A stretch of DNA of 64,000 nt from Lineus longissimus (lineage: Eukaryota; Nemertea; Pilidiophora; Heteronemertea; Lineidae), in NCBI RefSeq assembly GCF_910592395.1, contig NC_088315.1, positions 8,868,501 to 8,932,500 of the forward strand. The letters run 5' to 3'. The notes under the pieces are model-generated. The model did not search any database. It was given only the letters and a program-made list of their open reading frames with translations, and was not told the origin of the DNA. Positions 36,801-57,400 of the stretch are shown piece after piece; position 1 is the stretch's first letter; every line of letters begins with the position of its first letter. Both the position numbers and the translations under genes were made by a program.

Positions 36801-37650
36801 GTTAAGAAACAAGTGAGAAGGACAGCAAACCTGGCATCGTTTTACACTGAGATTCTTACTGGATCAAGGTCATCAACTGCCTTCCTCTTCACTGGTCCAG
36901 GAGCTGGTTTCTTTGCGGAAGACATTGGTAGTTTACTTGGAGGCTTCAACTTAGAGACCATCGTAGGTGCCTTGTTCACATCTTGTGATGCAAGGGGCTC
37001 TCTCTGCAAGGATGATGGAAGAACAAAACTGTAGGATGCAAGTTTATTGATATCTTGGAAACAGAGAATGACAAACTTGAAAAACTTTGCACATACCCAA
37101 ATATCACTATCAGCCTCACTGCCCTCAGGCTTTATTTTGGCTAGCAATTCGTGCTAACACATGTATTGGTTCGTAGGGCACTGACTGGAGGGCCACACAA
37201 GACAAGGGCAGGGGTCAATCGGAAACACACGTGCATATGCCAATTGGAAACAGAGATCAACAACAATGTCATTGACGATTGTCAACAATGTGAATGTGAA
37301 TGTATGGCCATGCCCATGCCATGGGTAGCAATATTGAATACGCCGTGGCAGATATATCTCTTGACGAGCATGCCCCCTGGTAGCCCCCTGGCCCTTTTCC
37401 AGACGCGCATACACAATCATGGGTCAAAACCAGGGTCAGGGCATGATGACCTATATGGGACCCTACAGTACATGATGCATGCATGCATGCAATGATAGAG
37501 TTGCCAGTGCATTTCTGCACAGTTCAGAGTTCTGAATTCCTAAACTTTCAATCGACTTATTTTCATTATTGCACCGTGATCATGTTGTGCGCGTAGTGCA
37601 TAGTACATGTCAATCAAGTAATGTTCATCTACCTCTGACTCAGTACCCAT
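30850..37650 (-). CDS. KIFC1: KIFC1 / HSET / Ncd kinesin-14
   Basis: C-terminal, minus-end-directed mitotic kinesin that cross-links and focuses spindle microtubules. Exons in order: 37633-37650 and 37097-37153 (both tentative), 36860-37003, 36420-36696, 35198-35260, 34820-35069, 34337-34547, 33963-34130, 33414-33560, 33113-33232, 32425-32595, 31854-32157, 31576-31715, 31151-31300, 30850-30894; 2265 nt, 754 aa (human 673). A basic Ser/Pro-rich tail (to about 190) is followed by coiled coil (about 205-396), the kinesin-14 neck [14 protein letters not shown] (about 394), P-loop GQTGSGKT (499), switch I NERSSRSH (617) and switch II DLAGSE (650). The end [10 protein letters not shown] matches the human C-terminus. 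The tail holds two copies of DGRPS(A/S)IGTRS. If the first two exons are wrong, translation could start at ATG 36961. Confidence 0.93.
35532..35567 (-). CDS. KIFC1: Candidate 36-nt KIFC1 cassette exon
   Basis: On the minus strand CTGCTTTTTAG precedes and GTGCGT follows a 36-nt segment between exons 36420-36696 and 35198-35260. It is phase 1 on both sides and would insert 12 residues ([12 protein letters not shown]) in frame. The evidence is splice-site quality and phase only. Confidence 0.4.
35990..36075. promoter_or_regulatory. Paired CCAAT boxes and CRE inside KIFC1
   Basis: Two CCAAT boxes (CCAATCAGG at 36008 and CCAATGAGG at 36040) stand 32 bp apart and are followed by TGACGTAA at about 36063. 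The surrounding 150 bp is locally richer in CpG than the flanks. This looks like a promoter core within KIFC1 intron sequence; direction and target are unknown. Confidence 0.45.
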
Positions 37651-37699
37651 TTTTTTATAATTTGGGTGTTTTCTCACGGTTTTCAGCAATGTTTTCGTA

Positions 37700-37810
37700 A
37701 AAATTTGATCAAAAAAGCCATTCAAATTTCCGGGCACAAAATTGTTCTGTTACACGAGTTTTGATTGGCTATATTCTGAAAACCGTTCAGCCATTCTGAT
37801 TGGCTCGCTT
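37700..37810 (-). promoter_or_regulatory. KIFC1 promoter with two CCAAT boxes and CHR-like site
   Basis: Read on the minus strand: GCCAATCAG (plus 37799-37803 core), GCCAATCAA 35 bp later (37764-37768), then TTTGAA at 37726-37721 about 38 bp further on, and the proposed KIFC1 ATG at 37650. Paired NF-Y boxes plus a CHR (TTTGAA) is the known layout of G2/M genes controlled by DREAM/B-MYB-MuvB. Confidence 0.55.
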
Positions 37811-39052
37811 GAAAAATAGTTTCTATTTTCAACATATGGCGGCGCTCGTAAAAATATTGTCTGCGCATGTCAAAATATTTCTAATGAGAAAATGGAGAAA
37901 TTTTGACAGATGATTGAAGGGTAAATAAGTCTGATTTCTACCAAAGTGATAAGAAATAACATCTAAATTTCACCACATCTAACGAGTTCTTTTATATCTC
38001 TATCAGACACCATTCGTCTAAAGTTTTAAAAATTTATGATTTTTCCACACGAAGATTTTGAAGTGGAGGGTGACTTTCTGACTTGCATGATGAGAAGACA
38101 CATACATTTGTAGTGCATTAGGCCTATGTACAAGGAGAAAGGGTACATTCTTGTTCTCATAAAAAAATCAAGTGATCATCAATCGTGTTCATTCACTGAT
38201 TCAGCTTCAATTTCAGTTGATTATCTGTTCGTATCAATACATAGCAAGGTTACTAGAACTTCAACAATGGCTGGTGTAGCGAATTGGCAGTCCATACCGC
38301 CATACCGGCATACAGTATACACGTAGCATAGCGTAGCTTTTCGGAGTTTTCCTTTTTCTCTGATTTCTACCTGGCTTATCTCAATATCTTTCATGCTTTT
38401 GCTTAAGCTGATAAGTGATATTCATATAGACCTATAGGCCTACGTCACTTCAGAACTTCGGTCCTGGATGTTACGATGTCGATGGTATGGTTTGAGAAGT
38501 CTCGCGCGTGCATTACTGATAAGACCCTTGAAGCCTATCTCCTTCAATCAAAGAAAACACTGCTTTCCGCTCATCTGCAAGTGCAACACTGTGTTTCCTT
38601 ATTATTTTCCATCTTGGCTGGCGCGTTGATGCCTGGCCTTGGGCTGGCTCTTTTAATCCTATCGTTTATCAGTTGTCAGATTCGGATGGTGCCATCAACA
38701 AGACTTTGAATGTGATGCTGCAAGTCCTTATGTGGACACAGAACATTTCAGAAGTCCTATCAATCCTTACTCTTAACATCATGACATTATTTTCAATGAA
38801 ATTTAGGCTGAGCAATGAACAAAAGACTGTTTGGTATGTGGTCTCTCCTTTGACATGTTTGCTGTGGCTCAGTGGCCTTTGCTGATGGTACAAAGTAAGT
38901 TGACCATCGCAAATTTGTTATTTTAATGTTGAAAGTTATCTCTTTCAGCAAGGAATTCACTATGCAGACAAGATAGCTTCCACAAGTCAGAAAGTGTTTC
39001 CCAATATTAGCACTTCCTCTGCTATTTGTGATACAAGTGCAATTGAATAAAA
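37811..39052. other. KIFC1-KIF3B intergenic region
   Basis: Holds the upstream regions of both kinesins. ATATGGCGGCGC at about 37836 resembles a YY1 site. Frames at 38476-38709 and 38673-38885 have hydrophobic stretches but no recognised homology and no consistent splicing, so they are not called. The stretch before 39053 is presumably KIF3B 5' UTR. Confidence 0.45.
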
Positions 39053-47224
<8,172 letters not shown>

Positions 47225-49599
47225 TGGTGTCAATTTGATAAGCGTTGCATTGTACAGACCTGTTTCCTATTGGTCACCGCTCTAGGTTTCCGCTACTACT
47301 TCATCGGTTTGGCCACACTGATTGGTCGACAAATATGCCATATCGTACTCTTCATCATCATGACAGGAATTCTAAAAATAGCACAAAAAAACTAGCACTT
47401 CCATTGGTTCATTCTCATCACATGGTTTTTTGTCGTATCAAGGATTCAGCAGAAAAGTTTTGAATTTGTGAAAATTTTGTTGGTTTTCTTTTTTAAAGGG
47501 AGAAACATTTTACCACGGTCTTATCGTCATTAGAGATGTTAAGATGAATTTCCAACTCCGATTCAGTCTCATAGGTGAGTCGGGGTTTAATTCCGAAATT
47601 CATAACGTCTCTGTTATCATGAATGAATAGTACTGAAAAAAACAGGTTTTTATGGAGAACTGGGTAAGTCTTTTTCCATCTGAATATCAAAATAAATTAG
47701 ACAATGGTAAAAAAAAACATGAGACCAGAATTGGTTGGCCTGAGTTTAGGTTTAAGTTAGGTTCATCTTGAACACAACACCTTTGTGAGCCATACATATT
47801 TTACCGTATAACTTGTGTGTTTTGTTGAAATACTGCTTGATCCAGACCAATACTCCACTGTGGCAAAAAGATAAAGTATGTATGGTTCTGCAACAATCTC
47901 CGCTTATCAAATATATGTTACGTTGAAAAGCTTTCAAATATTGTAAACCCTTTTATTTTTGTGGCTCTAAATTTTTGCAGAAATGTCCTTTTCAGATTTC
48001 ATTACCGTTAAATTCCCATGGGTTTTCAACGAAAATATTAGGTTAGAAACTTTTATTCTCATTTGATTAGATTGCATTACAGAATCCACTTCTGCCCTCC
48101 AAGACCATCCCACCCAACACCATTAAACTACATTAGCCTTCCAATGTGCAGGTTTTACCAAAAGATTTATCTCTTTAAACCAAAAAAGCCGTGTCCTGTG
48201 TTACTTGTGTATGCTGCATGCATTGACTGTGTCATCTATTGTGTGCTATGAAGAAAAAAAATGCTTTGTGTGAAAAAAATCAAATTGAATTAATGGCCAG
48301 GTGTGTTTCAACTTCAACAGACAAACTCTCCTCATGAAATGCATATATCTCAGTGCAAGTAAGTGTTGTTATCAAGGGCAATAATGGAAGCCGTCAGCTG
48401 CCCAGCCACTTATACTCACAGTAGTAGTTCCCATCATCGAATTTGATATAAAATGGACAAATTCAAAATCGGACTGGTTTATCATCCCACTCCCCATCTT
48501 ATTTCCGACTGAAACTTCGGTACAACATTCATCTTCGTGTGGATCAATGCATTGACGAAGCGCTGCGTGAAGGCGAGAACCTACTCTGTGACGTCACCGT
48601 GAAGACCCCGCTTCTATGACGACAATGAAATTGACATTACATCGTGATGGAGGGCATGGTGGGGTGATGTAAAGTGCAACCTTGGGTGCACCTGGGCGGT
48701 TGGAAGTTTTCCTGCATCTGGCGGTGTGTGTCTTTGTGCTGAAAATAACAAATAACATAGTTTTCTAGTATCGAGCAGTTGTAACAAAATGGGAAAAACA
48801 CTAATTCATTTAGGGAAAAATACCTTTATTTCTTTGATAGAGTTGATGCCTCTATGAATGACTGCTTTGCATTTGGCTGAATCGGCAGGTTTCCTTCTTT
48901 GGAAAATTTCTGTTATAGGTGTGCTGAATTAAAGATCTTGGTTTTGAAGAAGTTGAAACATCACCTGGTCTCCTCGGCCGTAGCAGACGATATTGAATTA
49001 TTGAGATGTATATATATGGATGTATATATTTATTTGCACTATTGTATTTTGCATGCTTTTTGTAGAGATGAAAAATGACTTGGCAAGTTTGCCAAGATGA
49101 TGTGTTTGTCCAAGTCGTGAGGTGAGGTGTCAAAGACTATTGTAAGACACCGCCTATATGCCTTATAATCTGGTTACGACACACTTTATCCCGATCCAAG
49201 GGGTTTTCGATATCTCACCAAAACCTCTGTGGTCAAACCGAGGCTAACACATGACTCCTTATAAAAATAAAACATTGTAACCAAGGTTTTTTAGAATGTG
49301 TAATATAATCAGCATGACTTATCTAATTTTACAAAGGTCCCAAGAAATCAAATAATATGAGATTAATGTGCTAATCATGTTTTTGACGATGTTATAGCAT
49401 GCTTGTATGATCTTTTACTAAAGGTCTGTGTGGATTTCAACATAGATTATTGGGTGTACTTAGATGTTATGAGATTCAGACGTGGAATACTCAAAAAGTG
49501 TCGGCCTTGTTCCTTCAAAACATATCTTAGTTGTGCAAGTGTAACAAGTCTTGACATAACGTGATCTGGATGTAAAACCCTGCATTTTTTTCCCATAAA

Positions 49600-49945
49600 G
49601 GCGCCATTGGTTTACACTGCTGGCTATTACCAAAAACTCGTTACTTACACAATAGCCACAGGATTGTATTCTAGATGAACGGGCGTAGCTTTCAAGGAAT
49701 TTAAATTTCTAACTCCTCACAACAAGTTTGAGGCTCAATATGAGGTGAATTAATAAGCGTTTGTTGGATGAGACTTAAGGTTATGAGTGTCTATGCCAGG
49801 GCAAGTAAAAGATCCCACATAGGTGGACAGTAGTCTATAGTTGACTCCATACCACCGGGGACTTGAATGACAATTTATCTTAAAAATAGACGCTCTGCAC
49901 AGCCACTTCAGGCTCTGCGTCAGAATGTTTTGTTGTGTCATTATG
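49600..49945 (+). mobile_element. Diverged tRNA-type SINE body
   Basis: Shares 'acactgctggctattacc', 'agatgaacgggcgtagctttcaaggaa' and 'cagggcaagtaaaagatcccac' with the 42370 element. The head is worn. Confidence 0.65.
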
Positions 49946-51889
49946 CACTTATCGTATTTGATTTAACTCTGTCATCCACCATATACATGTAGTACGTTAT
50001 TGTACGGTTTAGCTAATACTTTAAGATCTGTTTATTATTTATTGATATTTATGTTTATTTATCAGCCATTGTTTGTTGGTATGTGTATTGTGCCATCTTA
50101 GACACATTTTGGACATCGACAATCTTACAAATCAGAGACATTCTAAACCCGTTATTTTTATGGTCTGAAAACCAAAGTAGTAAATCGAACGGATGGAGCC
50201 CTATTTATTGACCAAACATATGATATTTATTCCGGTGTTCATTGGCATCACAATGACAGTGACTATTTCGAGATTCCTGAATTGAATCTTCTGCAGAGAG
50301 AGCTTATAAATTATCGCATAGGCTCAACCCTCTTGCATATCAGCATCAGAATCAGTTGTCCATCTTGGCTTATGCATTGAGTGAGTCCCGTAAAGTCGAA
50401 AACCAGCATGATGTGACCGACAGGCACCACCTGACGGTATACTGTAGTTTGAGACTGCAGAATGGGTCAGATATCTAGAAACTGGGACTTGATGACAGTT
50501 GGAACAATCGGTTGCTTTTCACCCTATAGTGAACTGTCTGTGGGTTCAGTTGCATTAAAATGCATTGTGCAAAATATTTTCTCAGATTACCTGTAGTTAG
50601 TTCAGTCATCTCTGATATTTGTGCTGGCCAGTAGCTTAGATCTGTGTAGATTAAACATGAAGAAAAAACTGCTGAAACTTGATTGTTTGCTCTGTCACAC
50701 CCATCTTTATTGTCTTGTATATAATAAATTTCCATCTGTACAAAAAAATCTGCTTTATTTGCTTGTCCTTGGTACTTAACCACCCAGTTGCGACAGGTTT
50801 GACCCTGTGAATGACGTGTAGAGTCCTGAATTGGGTGTCTACCGCAAGATAGTGTTGGAGAGTGTCACGTCATGTGTGACGTATTTTCCTTGGTACTTTC
50901 GACGGGATACGGTTCAGGACCGTTTTATTTTCACTGCCTACTGCCTCTTGCTCACTTGGGCTTGTTGAAGTTGTCATAGCTTGGACGGCTTGTACAAACT
51001 GGTATCAGTCATGCAGGGCTAACGTAGTGAAATTTTTTACGCCATACGCCCTCTTTTCTGAGTGCCCCTGCAGCACCAAGTTCATACATGGAACATCCCT
51101 CTCCTCAGTGTATGGCATCTCTCAGCTTGGGGTACGTCTCACAACATTACATAAAGTTAATGCCGTTGTCATGGCAAACATGCGGTATTTACTGAGTGTA
51201 CCTGTCAACGTGGCCGGACCAACATGTGGCTTGTATATAATACAAAACAACCCAACGTTGGCTGATCGATTAATGGACTTCAAGCTGCCTGTTTCCAATA
51301 AGTCTTCTACGGCTCAGCTGGGACAAGGGTTGATGTGTGGGGCAGAGGATGAGGGTGATGGAGTTTTCATTTGAAAGATGGCTGGTGCAGACGTTTTTGT
51401 CCTAAGGTTTACTCGTTGGTGCGATGAAGCACAAAATTGACAAGAAGATAGCATATCTGTGTTGCGTTCCACAGGTTGCCGCTATAAACGAACTTGACTG
51501 AAGAGGGTGTGTGGTGGAAATCTCTTAGTGAAAGACGTTCTATGTTGTTGCCAAGCTTTGGATAAACTGCCTACTTGTCTGGTTCTGTGTGGTGACAAAC
51601 CATCAATCTGTCAGTAACACTCAACAATAATAATTGCTCTGTCTCTGTAGAGTATGTGACTGGAATACCCCTTTGGTTTTGAGCTTGTCTGAACCCTCAT
51701 GAGATGATGGCAAGTGAGCATTTGTATGTGCCCTTATGCTAATAGGGTACTGGATTTCTTCGCCCAGTGACTGGATCTTTGACCAAGGAGAGGAGTCCAG
51801 CTTTTATTTGCCTTGAAATATGTGCCAGCTGCAAGGAATTTGGAGATTATACAAAATTGGCCTTCTCTCCCTTTTGAAAGAATGAAGTG

Positions 51890-52000
51890 AGGACAAAAAC
51901 TCAAGCTGCGTTGACGGGGATTCGAGCCACATATCTTTGAATTGCTTGTCCACAATTCTATCAATTGAGCTATTGAGGTTCCCCGATTTTCTGCACCAGG
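51890..52000 (-). mobile_element. tRNA-like SINE head
   Basis: The minus strand reads 'cctcaatagctcaattgatagaattgt' (A box, D-arm like) and 'gtggctcgaatccccg' (B box). The acceptor and T stems do not pair properly, so it is a SINE or tRNA relic rather than a working tRNA gene. Confidence 0.5.
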
Positions 52001-54428
52001 TGACACCATAGAGAGCCAACTGAAATTGAATGTACTTTATTTCTTCATAGTTGGCCACAGACCATATGCCGAGTATTCATCATTCATTCTCCCCTGGGGA
52101 AACCCTATCTCTCCTATTCCGCTCAACAGCCAGGGAAATGTTATTTGATACCAAATGTATTTCTGAAGTGTCCGAAAATCAATCGCAATCAGATGTTCCT
52201 TTAAAATATGATACTACAGACAAAATATCATCCGGACTCCAGGTGTATCTATCCTCAGATCGTGTGGTCATTCTTTAGATAAAGTGGATCATAAAACCAT
52301 GGGGCAAGGTTGGGTGTGAGAGGCTTGCATGTTGGTTGAGCGCATTGTGGTGCACATGGTTCTCTGAATAGGTTGTTTTGTCAACAACGGATCCATCCAT
52401 TGTTGATGTTTAGGAGTATTAATTGGCAATGCCCTTGTATACATATTGGTGTTATATATAATGACATTGTAGGCCAGATGTTTGGTACGGTCAACATCCA
52501 AGTATCCATGTATGAAGGCTATGAAGCAGGATCGACTGATTCTTGTTGTTAGCAAATGTGATAACCCTTGCAGACTAGGGATTTTGTTGGGAGGTTGCAA
52601 TAAAAATCACTTGTCTGCAGAGGATCCAGACAACTGATGCAGATGAAATGATAAAAACAAAACACATCATTTTAATGCATGATTTGATATTAAATTAAAC
52701 AACATGTACAGCAGCACATTCAATACAAACAAAAAAAGAGTTTTTGATCATCATTTTGATAACAAATATATTTTGTCCAAGAATATAACAACTAAAGCTC
52801 GAAGAGAATGCCAGGCAGAAATACTGGTGCACTGTACTGTAAACCTGAAAACGTTTGCGGCCATACTATTTCAAGATTTTGTGAACTTGCATTAATTGCA
52901 ACTTTTGCATACCGGTGCTTCAGTTATTTCAATTGGATTTTATTTCGCGATAACCTGTAAATGCGAAAAATAAAAAATACAACGCACACCAATATTTCTG
53001 GGAGTCTACAGTATGTTTACATTTACCATCGTCCAGGCTTTCTTGGAGTTCTAAATATTTCGCCTTCTTGCCGATAACAATATCATAAATTTCATACAGA
53101 ACTTATGAAAATACCAATATATTTACAACCAAAAAGGAAAACATAAAATTGTGAAAAGATACAAATTTTACGCCGGATTAGCTCCGACAACAAAATAAAC
53201 ATTGACTGGAATAAAAACATATTACATAACACTTTTACAAAATAGTCATAAAATCCATCATTACAAAGCCCAGAAAGAAAAAAGATGATGGGAAATTTTA
53301 TGAACAGATATAGTGATACATATCCAGGTCATCCTGAGGAAATCAGGGTATAATGTTGGCCAGAGAAGGAAACTGGTTTCGTAAGGATGAATCCAGATAG
53401 GCCCTGGGAGGAATGCAAAGTATGGAATGAATTGTGGGTTGACCATTTTGGCTGACTTGAAATCGTAAAGAAATTAGAACTCCTTCAGTGTGAGGTGAAC
53501 GTCTGTTTCAAGGATGGGAGACACTTCTTTGTTTTCCCGGGAACTGACTTCCTCCCTTGAAATTGGCATTCACATCATTTTGAAGGAGATTTATTTGCTA
53601 GTTCTAGCATATTTGGTGGTGCCTGTGGTCAAACCCTAAGATTATACATATTTTTGATAACATATGTAAAATGTGACCTAATCCAATACAACCAAGCTCA
53701 AGTTGCGCGACGTCAGAACGACTTCACTTTGTAAACAAAGATATATATCTATAAAATGGCTTAACAAAGTAACAGATACCAATACACACATGTTACCATT
53801 CACTCCAAACCAGCTGACCCCAACGACTATTTTGTAGCAAAAATTAATTGCTTTCGTGCCAAGTTTGAAAACAGCTGGCAGATGTGTTACAAATTTTACA
53901 AGTCATAAAAACAGGTCACAACTCATTCTTAATCAATACCTCTTATTCCAACAAAATGTTGACACGGTCAGAATCGCTGTCAGTAGGACCACACGGGAAT
54001 ACTGTCCAGGTTAAAGGGAGAGTATAGGCAGGAAAGTCATGATGGCATGGAGAGGTGCCTGCAGAATTGCCTCAAGGGGAAAGCAAGTACACCTGCACTA
54101 CTATGAACCCAGAAATATTTGCTGCCATCTTATTTTGCAGTTTTGTGAAATAGCAAACTTTGTGTACTTTTAATTTTGCGTTTTGACAACTCCGTAACAG
54201 TAATTTCTAGCTGTCTCTACAAGTCACCTGAAGACTGCCAATTTGACAACAAGTTCCCGCCTCTAGTCTCGCTTTAACAATGATAATGATAAATGTTACA
54301 CGACCATTAGTTTGCAAATTTTGAAACAAAATTACAGTTTGAGCAACTAAGCATAGAAAGCAGGCGGAATTGAAACGGGCAAGAAATCTCAAAATGGAGA
54401 AGGAAAATCAAAATAAAGTAACAAAACC

Positions 54429-57400
54429 CTATAATTCTCCACTTGCACTGGAATCCTGCAGGAGTTGCACATCATCCTCTAAACTAAAGGTTACTTTCTT
54501 CGCAGGCCGCCCTGCTGAGTTATTTCCTACGTGATTATTTGATTTGGTCACATGGTTAGAGTTTGTATTTCTGAGATCCAGGTGGTCGACCTGGTCCATT
54601 TCGATGTCCTCACCGTCCTCTTCCACGGGAATGCTTGCGAGCAGACTATATTTCTCTCCACGATTCGATGCTAGATTTTGTAAAATTACATATATAACAC
54701 AACAAAGTAGACTAGAAGCGAACAGAACATAAATTAAGAACATTGGCGTTTTGGCTTCGAAAAGGAAACCAATTAAAGTAGGCATGGCCATCTCACCTAA
54801 TGCAGCACCGATGATTAGAGTGGCCGTGATTTTTCCTGTCATGTTAATGTAACGTTCGGCCCACGAGAGCATGGTCGGGAAAAATGACGCCATGCCGATA
54901 CCTAGTAACGCGGTACAAATCCACATCGAGAGATCGTTGGTGTTTACAGTCAACAACAACGCCAACAACGACACTGAGGTTATCAACAAGTCAACAATGA
55001 GCATTACTGTCGGACGAAGACACTTCGCAGCGACGATCGAAAGTAACCTCGTCAAGGCGAAACTTCCCCAGAACAAGGCGGTGACGAAACTACCGTCAGA
55101 CTTATCCCATTTCAAGTAATCCACAGCGAAACTCATGACGAACCCGCCATAAGTCACTTCCATGCCGACGTAAATGAAGTTGAAAAGAAACAAGAGCAAG
55201 ATGATTTGAACTTTGAATCCGATGCTGTCGCGTTGCTGCAGATGATGCAAGTTGTAACTCTGCGCGATCGGTCCGTTATTCCGCCGGTCTAAACAGCAGC
55301 AGACGCTACAGAACATCATCGCCACGACAACAAGAAATATCGAAACGATTAAGTAAACAAACTGCACTTTGGTAATTTCAGCGGTAAAAGTATGCCAAGT
55401 TTTCTTGACTCCTGTTTTAATTCGTGTCAGAAAACTATCCTCCACAGTTGAGTTAATCACGGTGGCAGTAGGTTTTAATGGCATCCAATCAGAATTGAGC
55501 TTCACATTTTCATCAACGCCAACCACATTTGGCGCCTCACTCGACAGGGATGGCGCCAAAGAAGTCATTACAGGTGTTGTTGTCGTTGTCGTAGAGACTG
55601 TCGTCGTAGTGACAGTAGTAGTTTGAGTTGTCATTAAAGGAGTAGTCGGCACATCAGTTTTTGGCACACCCTGTGTAGTGCTATTAAAAGGTGACACTGT
55701 CACATTAATTCCTGTGATATTACTCTGAACAGTTGTATTGGCAATCACAGGTGGTTGAGTAACAGGTTTCTTAAGCCCTTTTTGTACATTATCCACCAAT
55801 TTCCTCGGGACATTTTTACCGGCAGCAACGTCTTTGTTCTTGCTCAATATCCTTCCGTTTGTTAAAGGCTTTTTAGGCCTAGGTATTAATGTAGTAGTTG
55901 TAGGTAACGGCGGCAGAGTTGCATTGCTCCTTAAGTGCGGCGTTGTAGTTTCAAGTTTATCGCCCAACTCTTTATCCCCAGGCTTCTCAATACGTTTTTG
56001 CACAACTGGATTACCAGGAAGTCCACCTGGGGGCTCCGTGTCGACATTTTCTCCGGAATTCTGCCCCGGAGCCACTGCGCCTACAGAATGAGGCTCCAAG
56101 TTTTCAGTTATTTCAGAACCACCAGAGGGTGCTCCTTGGGGTTTGCCCACATCATGCAAAACCTTCAGATTTTTTCCATCAGCCACTTTAGGGTCAGATG
56201 TCAAGAATTTTCCATTGGCAAATGTGGGCTTTTTTATCTTTTCCGTAGTTCGATTGGAATTAGTTTCCAACAATGAACTTGCATGTTTTGTATCACGCAA
56301 ATTTTTCTCACTGATGTCCCGGCGGTGAACATGCTTCAAACCAAGATGGCCGATGTCACGTCCCGACAATGGAAGGACATTCCCCATCACTGGGCCCTTG
56401 GGAGTCGTTGACAAAAACACTGTTTCAGGAATGTCAGTGAATGTCGCATTTAGCGAGAGAACTACTGTGGCGTTCCTCTGTGACAGGAAGGGCTCGGCAA
56501 TCAACGGTGCTACAAATGCACCAAGTCCGAAAAAGAAGTGCAATGCCTGCATGTAGGGGGGACTCTTCCGACCCCAGGTTTGGACGCACATCAGGTTTCC
56601 AGCTGAAATAAGAGAAAAAAAACTTTGAAAAACCAATGTAAACATCCCGGGTGTCTACATATTTTTTTTAATCCTGAAACCTTTTAATTGCAATAATTTT
56701 AGGAAACATCAGCTGGCCCATGGTCATGATCATCATTAGGCTTTAATGAACTCATTTTTTAACGTAGCGGTGCACAGGGAATATTTAAGTGCAAGCAATA
56801 TATGTAATCAAAGTTAAAATTGCTTTCCATCAATTTGACCAGGCGTACAGACTGATTTGCTTGTTCTTAAACTCCTGTCACTAACCTGTGTCCACTAATC
56901 CCATAGACACACCCTGGAATGCGATGGTGATGATAAGTAGATAAAGTCTGGTGCACCATGGGAGAATTGCCGTGCCGATCGCCATCAGCAACAGAAACAT
57001 GCTCATGAGGAACGACTTGTTCATCATGTCAATCAGAAGTCCGCCGATCACTGAGCCAATCAAATAGCCCGTGGATCGACCAATGAAAATGCGTGATATG
57101 TCCTCTGTGTCGGTGTTTGTACGTTCTTGAAGATCGAGGAGCGTTGGTCCTGGGAGAGCCATGCAAAGGCCCTGAAATTGAGACAACTGTTTGATAAATT
57201 ATGAAGACAGAAAACCTGGTCAATGGCCAGTAAGAGACAAGTTGATTTACAATCTATATGACTTGACTATATAGTAGTCTCAATATCGGACCCCATTTTC
57301 TTTCTGTAATACACGAAATCCATAAGGTGGAATTGGGTAATATTAGCCCTGGTTTATTTGTAGCCCCTGCATTGTTTGATGTATGGAGATATCAATCAAT

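Larger units (their letters stand above)
47225..54428. other. Long 3' region between KIF3B and the MFSD4B-like gene
   Basis: About 7.2 kb without a confirmed gene between two convergent genes. The left part is probably the KIF3B 3' UTR (candidate AATAAA-type signals include one near 47690 and one near 50722). The right part is probably the MFSD4B-like 3' UTR on the minus strand. Contents include SINE copies at 49600-49940 and 51890-52000. A 115-aa frame at 51027-51374 and a BTB-like snippet near 48509 are not called. Confidence 0.45.

Noticed and set aside
37540-37737. 65-aa minus-strand frame at the KIFC1 5' end
   Set aside because: It opens with a non-ATG codon and reads through the proposed donor at 37632; only the first six codons from ATG 37650 are proposed as coding.
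38476-38885. Two hydrophobic frames upstream of KIF3B
   Set aside because: Different frames, no consistent splice sites and no family match; treated as intergenic or 5' UTR.
51027-51374. 115-aa plus-strand frame
   Set aside because: No homology recognised and no supporting exons; it sits in the long KIF3B downstream region.
51890-52000. Possible tRNA gene on the minus strand
   Set aside because: A and B boxes are present but the acceptor and T stems do not pair, so a SINE head or relic is more likely.
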